NCBI GenBank assembly: GCA_004794785.1
Contig: SJOL01000719.1
Span: forward strand, 821,427-885,426
Length of the DNA stretch: 64,000 nt
Reading direction: 5' to 3'
Origin: Opisthorchis felineus
Taxonomy: Eukaryota; Platyhelminthes; Trematoda; Opisthorchiida; Opisthorchiidae
Shown piece by piece: positions 59,137-64,000 of the stretch. Made by a program: the position numbers and the translations under genes. Under the pieces are notes generated by a model, which saw nothing but the letters and a program-made list of their open reading frames with translations, searched no databases and had not been told where the DNA came from. Numbering within the stretch: the first letter of the stretch is position 1; each line of letters starts with the position of its first letter.

Positions 59137-59237
59137 CATCGTCATCATCATCATTATCACCATTACCATCGTCGTCATCATCATCGACATAAGCATCATC
59201 GTCGTCATCATCATCATCGTTGTCATCATTATCATCG
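59137..59237. repeat. ATC/GTC trinucleotide repeat
   Basis: Interrupted (ATC)n with GTC, ATT and ACC variants over about 100 bp. On the minus strand it reads as GAT-rich. It lies downstream of the aminopeptidase exon at 59731. Confidence 0.85.
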
Positions 59238-59730
59238 ATAAGTACGGGCAGTCCGAGCTGGAGGGTAGTAGAGCTTTACTACAGTCTCCTGTCAATCGAA
59301 AACCAATGCTGTGTCGTTTAATTGCGCCCCTTATCATTCATGTGATATGCGTGGTTGGTGAACAAAATGACGGGAAGGTATATTTGAACCACGGTTTATC
59401 GTCCTGCCGAATAATGATAACTACGTTAAAAAACAGCCACTCCTACGTGTACCCTTAAAATATTCCGAAGTCTTCTTCCTCTCCTCTAGTAAACACACAG
59501 ACAAATCTTTAGACTGACTACCACGAGTGAATTGATGAAACTAACTGCCGGTTGTCAATTTTGAACAACAAATCGGGAACATCAGCTATCGCATGCAGTC
59601 TAGTTCAAAGTGGAAACACAACGTATGGTAGGTGCGCTAACCATAGATATGCCTATCTACTTAACTCTACTTACATGTAGCGTTTTGAGGTCTTAGTAAG
59701 GGAATAAGCGAATTCACAATGAACTCTTAC

Positions 59731-59871
59731 TCGAAAATCATTTGTTGCCACTCTTCTCGAATATGGTCCCATAGGATAATTTGGCCCATTGGATTGTGGG
59801 CGACATGGCTTATGGCCTCGGTGATTTCACTCTGTTCAGCCGGCTGACGGGAGAGTAGCGAGGTTATGTAT
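59731..59871 (-). CDS. M1 aminopeptidase C-terminal exon (next block)
   Basis: This 141-bp exon (1 + 46 codons + 2) joins in frame after WLLN to give WLLNEYITSLL. It holds the NPMG...LWDHIREEW signature. The intron before it is 531 bp. Confidence 0.82.
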
Positions 59872-60570
59872 CTGTACGCAAGAAAACAAAGAACAAAGAA
59901 AACGGTGGTTCAGAGGAAACCACAAGTGAACTTCTAAAAAAGGACAACATTAGGTCATTTATGTTTGGTCATATAGGAAATTCTCGCGGACGTCTGGATC
60001 AGTAGTACTTGTCTTACCTCAGTTACCATAAATAGAGTCGGTTTTTTTTAAAGGGGTCATGTCTTATTATATCTTGTTATATCTTATTATATCTTAACGC
60101 AAGGAACGATTAATGCTATCTCGCAATGAGTTGTTAGATCAGATGTAACACTCCGGTGATTGCCTACGAGGGTCTAAAAAATCTGCTTTTGGGATTCTCA
60201 CATGGTGATTGCAGCATCGAGCTAAAGAGATGCTCAAGCTGACTGATATACTCAGAGACATCATTGTCGAGAATAACAGTAGTAGTAATAACAATACAAT
60301 TCTTTGATCTTCCATTCATTATCACCTGACAATTATTGGCTAGTATGTCTACAAACATCATGTAGTTAGGTACACAGACCTCAAAAACCAAGAGATTCTC
60401 ACTCGTTTAGTAACCATGCATCTCTTGTGCAGGGCAATGCATATCGAATATTGGATAGTTCGTCATCGCGATTCACCGTCTTTAGTTGGTTGTGCAAGAA
60501 CTGCCACTCCAACTGTCCACCCCATTGGATGGCTGTGCAATAGACTGTTGGTCGTAGCGACGGCGGTATC
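59731..60570 (-). CDS. M1 aminopeptidase (APN/ERAP-like), two C-terminal-domain exons
   Basis: These exons belong to the C-terminal helical domain of an M1 zinc aminopeptidase, which trims N-terminal residues from peptides. Exon 60570-60403 encodes IPPSLRPTVYCTAIQ, then GGQLEWQFLHNQ and YALPCTRDAWLLN. Exon 59871-59731 encodes YITSLLSRQ, HVAHNPMGQIILWDHIREEW. These match the family pattern R-x-x-VYC-x-AI, A-L-x-C-(T/S)-x-x-x-W-LLN and NP-(I/M)-G-x-x-x-(A/L)-WD-x-(I/L)-R-x-x-W. The acceptors (TTTCCCTCTTTGTAG, TTTTCTTGCGTACAG), donors (GTGAGA, GTAAGA) and phase 2 junctions all agree. The zinc-binding HExxH and GAMEN exons are not in the window and must lie beyond 64000. Whether the whole gene is intact cannot be judged here. 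Confidence 0.82.
60064..60096 (+). repeat. Short TTATATCT tandem repeat
   Basis: TTATTATATCTTGTTATATC continues into a third TTATATCTTA copy. It lies in the intron between the two aminopeptidase exons. Confidence 0.7.
60403..60570 (-). CDS. M1 aminopeptidase C-terminal exon (penultimate block)
   Basis: This 168-bp exon (1 + 55 codons + 2) has a pyrimidine-rich TAG acceptor and a GTGAGA donor. It holds the PTVYCTAI and CTRDAWLLN motifs typical of the ERAP1_C domain. Confidence 0.82.
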
Positions 60571-60739
60571 CTACAAAGAGGGAAAGTACCGGGGATCTGA
60601 TGATCGTGTGGATAAATGACCATTAAGACAAACTCCAAGCTTTAGTGTTTAGAAAAAATGGTGGAAGACATACTCCGAACTTTTGTGAAATCGTGTATCT
60701 CATCGGAAGACACGAAACAGCGACAGCTATGCGGAAGGT

Positions 60740-62985
60740 AATAAATAGGCATTCCCCCAAAATGATTACGAGAGCAAGTCATCATTGGGGAAAATTTCGA
60801 TCGTGAAATTCACATCCATAGGCAACCAAACCTCAGTAGTACAGTCAGCTTGTGTTTGTCAGGACTAATTTGACACAAGTGGTCCATTCATACACTGCGA
60901 AACTCGACAAATTCACATTGAACCTGACTACTCATGAGTAGTGAGAGGTTCCATTCTAATTATTATGTCTACTCAGGAAATTTAATCCTTGCTCAGTTGT
61001 GGACCCTTAATTTCCTGCCCACGGCCTCTTGCAAGTAACAGTGCACTATAAAATGGCCGTTATTTCCATTACCAAACGGCTTAAATTTTGTGTGATTTTC
61101 AACATATCTATGGAGTACAGCTTCTACGTGGGTTGACTACGCATGGCTCAACGTCCATAGTACTGGCAGGGTCGCAGTACCGTGTTATTTGATAAGCAGA
61201 ATACGAAACTAGTGGAAACGAATGTAAAGCACATGAAGGAACACAAAAGTAATGCTCACTGGTTTGACTAATTTGATCCATACATACTCAAGCTTCGTAA
61301 GAAGAAACCAATTATTGGGAACGTCATCTCAGAAAAACGAATAGTAGGACGACCATAGAGATATCTTGTAGGTATCCCTTCACCCACATGCTTGACTAGA
61401 CAGTTCAAACACAGTCACTCACTAGATCACGAGACTCATTTTTTTCCTGCACTCACAAATCACGCCACACAATCGTGACTCATTTGACCTTGACTGTCTG
61501 TACCGTCTGGTACGAGTCGAAACAAGCCGTGTGCGAACACACACACAACGCAAACATACCTACATATAGGAAAACCGGACATAGTCTATGCACACAATCC
61601 ACGTCACCCAACTCGGTAGCCGCGCAGGAATTACGGCACGCAATCCACGGATGATCAGGAAATACATGTAGCTACTGCAACGGCGAAAGAAACACGAAAC
61701 CTGCGTCCGGACGAACAACAGAAACTATCAACACTGAAGTCCAACTCAGCATATAGGAAAAAGCTTTCAACAGTAGGTCACACCAAACAGCAGTCGGCCA
61801 GACTGACAGAGTCCGAGTGTGTATTCCTAGTTTTTATGTTTGTAAGTATGCGCCAAAAGGCCTGTCTTATCAAATGTATACATTGTTGAAACTTATGTAT
61901 AAATCTGGGTTGTGTCTAGAGCTTCGTAAACACCCTCCTGTTGTTCGGTTTACGTAAGTCCAGGAAGTCTATAATAGGACAACGAATATCCTCCACGTCC
62001 TCTAGTCGACATATGCTCCTACTGATCACATCTGAAGCTGCATGTCACACCGTTATTTCATGAAGTAAAGGTTGTCACGAGTTTTGTAATTCCTTCAACT
62101 GTCTCTACTGGTGACTGTTTCACTAGGTGAAAATAGTAGGTGAATGTGGGGATGGAATTTAATTTTTGGTTTTGCTATAGAAGGCCAGAAAATCTGACCT
62201 TTGTGGATACAACAACACATCTGAATATGGAAACACGAAAAGACAAGCCAAAACAAGCCTAAGTGACCTTGCAGCAGACCGGAGACGTCAGTTAGCTCTG
62301 GTGGCATTTGGACAAGGTACATACCAATCACAAGTATGACAACCGTACCAAGCTCACATACGCTGTTTGAGAAAACACAGAAGACTGCGTCACCAGACAA
62401 TCTCCAGCAGCGACTGGCCTTACTAGCAAGGAAATATTTGCAACAATTTCCTTTCTAGTTCTGGTGAAGTAATAGTTCCACCGGATGAATTTTGACCTGT
62501 TTTGTAGAGGAACTCACGATGCGCGCGACGTGAATTATGGAGAATGTTGTAGACAAACAATAGATTGCCCCGAGTTGTCGTTTGGATGGTTGGTTAGATA
62601 ACCCGCGCACCAGTTTGGGGTTGATCTAAAAGTCTTGGGTACTTTTAAGAGTGGAACAGTACAACATATACGCGGGGCCTTTAACGGAGAGGTAACTGCA
62701 GATGGGTCAAAGGTTCCGAGTGCCTCGCATAGGAAATTAGGCTGGTTGTGAAAGTGAAACACGGGGTGTGAAAAACACCTCGTGTACTTGTGTTCCAAGG
62801 TCACATCAGCACATAGACCTGGATATTAGTTCAGAATCGAGAAGATAAATTGTGGTGTTCAGCTGATTAACCTTTCCATTTCGTTGAACTCCGGAATAAG
62901 CTGGTCTTACCCGTTCAGTCAGATATCACCCGCAGATAGAAGGGAGGAAGGACAATTCATGGACCTCGCCAATAAAATAGGAATC
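60740..62985. other. No supportable feature (probable aminopeptidase intron)
   Basis: If the M1 gene continues upstream this is intron. No exon with a phase-2 donor and M1 motif was found. Confidence 0.4.
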
Positions 62986-62989
62986 AATC

Positions 62990-63144
62990 AGCCGTAACAC
63001 ACTTTCGGCGCCTAGCCACCACGCCACCCAAAGGTGGTTTCCCAAGTCTAGACAAGAGCAGTCTAGATGAAGAGGATGGGTTCGAACCATGGACCTTCCG
63101 GTTAATAAGTTCGCTTCTTAACCACTGAGCCAAATCGAGCTTCC
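62990..63144 (-). repeat. tRNA-derived SINE, family A
   Basis: Minus-strand copy with TTTGGCTCAGTGGTTAAGAA, AACCGGAAGGTCC, box B GGTTCGAACCC, CTAGACTTGGGAAACC and CGCCGAAAGTGTGTTAC. Confidence 0.65.
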
Positions 63145-63149
63145 ATCGA

Positions 63150-64000
63150 CCTCAGAACATCATTTGGTGAATAGAATGAAGAGACAAGGTGGCAATGCAA
63201 AATCTTGTGGAACACCTTGGAAAGCAAAGGTTGGCTGTGGGGCTCTCCACCGAGGTGGCATGGGAGTCGTGCCGGGATTGGATTCCGGATACCGTTTTTT
63301 GGTGAGCTTGTTAACCAGGATCATGTAATTCAACTTGTCCTATGCTTTTCAGACACCCTGATAAATGGCATCTGTGCCTCTTTCAGTGTCATAAGCTAAG
63401 GTCCACACCTCCCATGCAGGTAGGATAGTCGATGAAGACAACCTCAACCCCTACAAGCCGACTGTCTCCTGAGAAAGGCACGAGTTTTTCCGCAACCAGA
63501 GCGTGCATAATTTTGGAAATCAATCGTAGTTATGTTATTGATTTTTGAATTCGCTCGTTTAAGCCGTGCTTTTCCACAGAGCAAGAACGGTCCAGCCACA
63601 GGTCTTAGGAGTTCAGATTAGAAATAATATTTGGGAGGTGGCCAGTTAGACACACAGAGAGAGATAGTTGTATGTCATACAGTCACGTAGTCATTCAGTC
63701 TTGAAAATCTCCAAACCTATACATTGATGGGTGTATGAAAACACTGTTTTGAGGCCACGAGCTTCCGGACTGGAGTGTGTGCTCTAACATCAAATTCAGA
63801 GAGTGGTTCAATTAAATCTTTTAAATTCTGGCTCTGAGCTTCACGTTCACTTTGGTCCACGTGCGGTTTGGCGAGCTCTTAGTGCAGCTTGGAAAAGAAT
63901 CGCATTTGTTCCCAAGTTATGCGCCATTGCGTGTTCAGCTGTTGCTTGAATATGCCGTCACTACTGTCGTATGCGCCCTGAAAGTTCTGTCTCGCTTAGC
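63150..64000. other. No confident feature
   Basis: A plus-strand frame open from about 63820 to the window end (SYAPLRVQLLLEY inside) has plausible composition but no supporting splice site or family. Confidence 0.3.

Noticed and set aside
60658..60736. Plus-strand ATG frame (MVEDILRTFVKSC...) before a GTAATA
   Set aside because: Coding-like composition, but the donor is weak, no following exon was found, and it lies antisense in the probable aminopeptidase intron.
1..64000. Bacterial-type features (operons, CRISPR, ribosome binding sites)
   Set aside because: The window has split genes, SINEs and low coding density. No direct-repeat/spacer array or operon structure is present.

Overview
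This window is eukaryotic and looks like a parasitic flatworm, probably a digenean fluke. The reasons are: split genes with GT-AG introns from 48 bp to nearly 7 kb, no long open frames, decayed flatworm-type retroelements (Penelope-like, BEL/Pao-like, CR1/jockey-like), tRNA-derived SINEs, and a schistosome Sm-alpha-like repeat that carries a hammerhead ribozyme. The species cannot be fixed from sequence alone.

The best-supported gene is a five-exon S1 (chymotrypsin-fold) serine protease on the minus strand, 42207 to 27151. All exon junctions keep phase (1, 2, 1, 0). It encodes 286 residues with a signal peptide, an Arg-Ile activation site and an intact His/Asp/Ser triad. Two canonical disulfides and the usual S1-pocket residues are missing, so its specificity should differ from trypsin. 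Its introns hold a degraded CR1-like reverse transcriptase, a BEL/Pao-like reverse transcriptase, several ribozyme repeats, a SINE, a GGT-rich minisatellite and a TA/TATC microsatellite. About 600 bp upstream on the same strand is a Cys-rich terminal exon with a poly(A) signal, the end of another gene.

At 58.6-60.6 kb on the minus strand are C-terminal exons of an M1 (APN/ERAP-like) aminopeptidase, whose catalytic part must lie beyond the window end. At 55.35-55.70 kb a minus-strand exon pair around a 48-bp intron encodes a membrane protein with weak GPCR-like character. A plus-strand signal-peptide exon lies at 46.24 kb, and a possible plus-strand terminal exon pair at 56.9-57.5 kb. The left 27 kb has no confident host gene, only candidate exons and decayed elements: WD40-like fragments at 2.4-3.3 kb, a Penelope-like remnant at 19.7-20.1 kb and possible exons at 11.5, 17.3, 21 and 26.4 kb.

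The most striking feature is a family of roughly 280-bp repeats, seen as dispersed monomers, one tandem dimer (278-bp period), inverted pairs and chimeras. Each unit carries a minimal type-I hammerhead ribozyme. Five copies keep the core (CTGATGA, GAAA, a GTC or GTA cleavage site); one shows a compensatory change in stem II, and several have a palindromic ACCGGT stem III suggesting activity as dimers. Two SINE families (seven and five copies) make up much of the rest.
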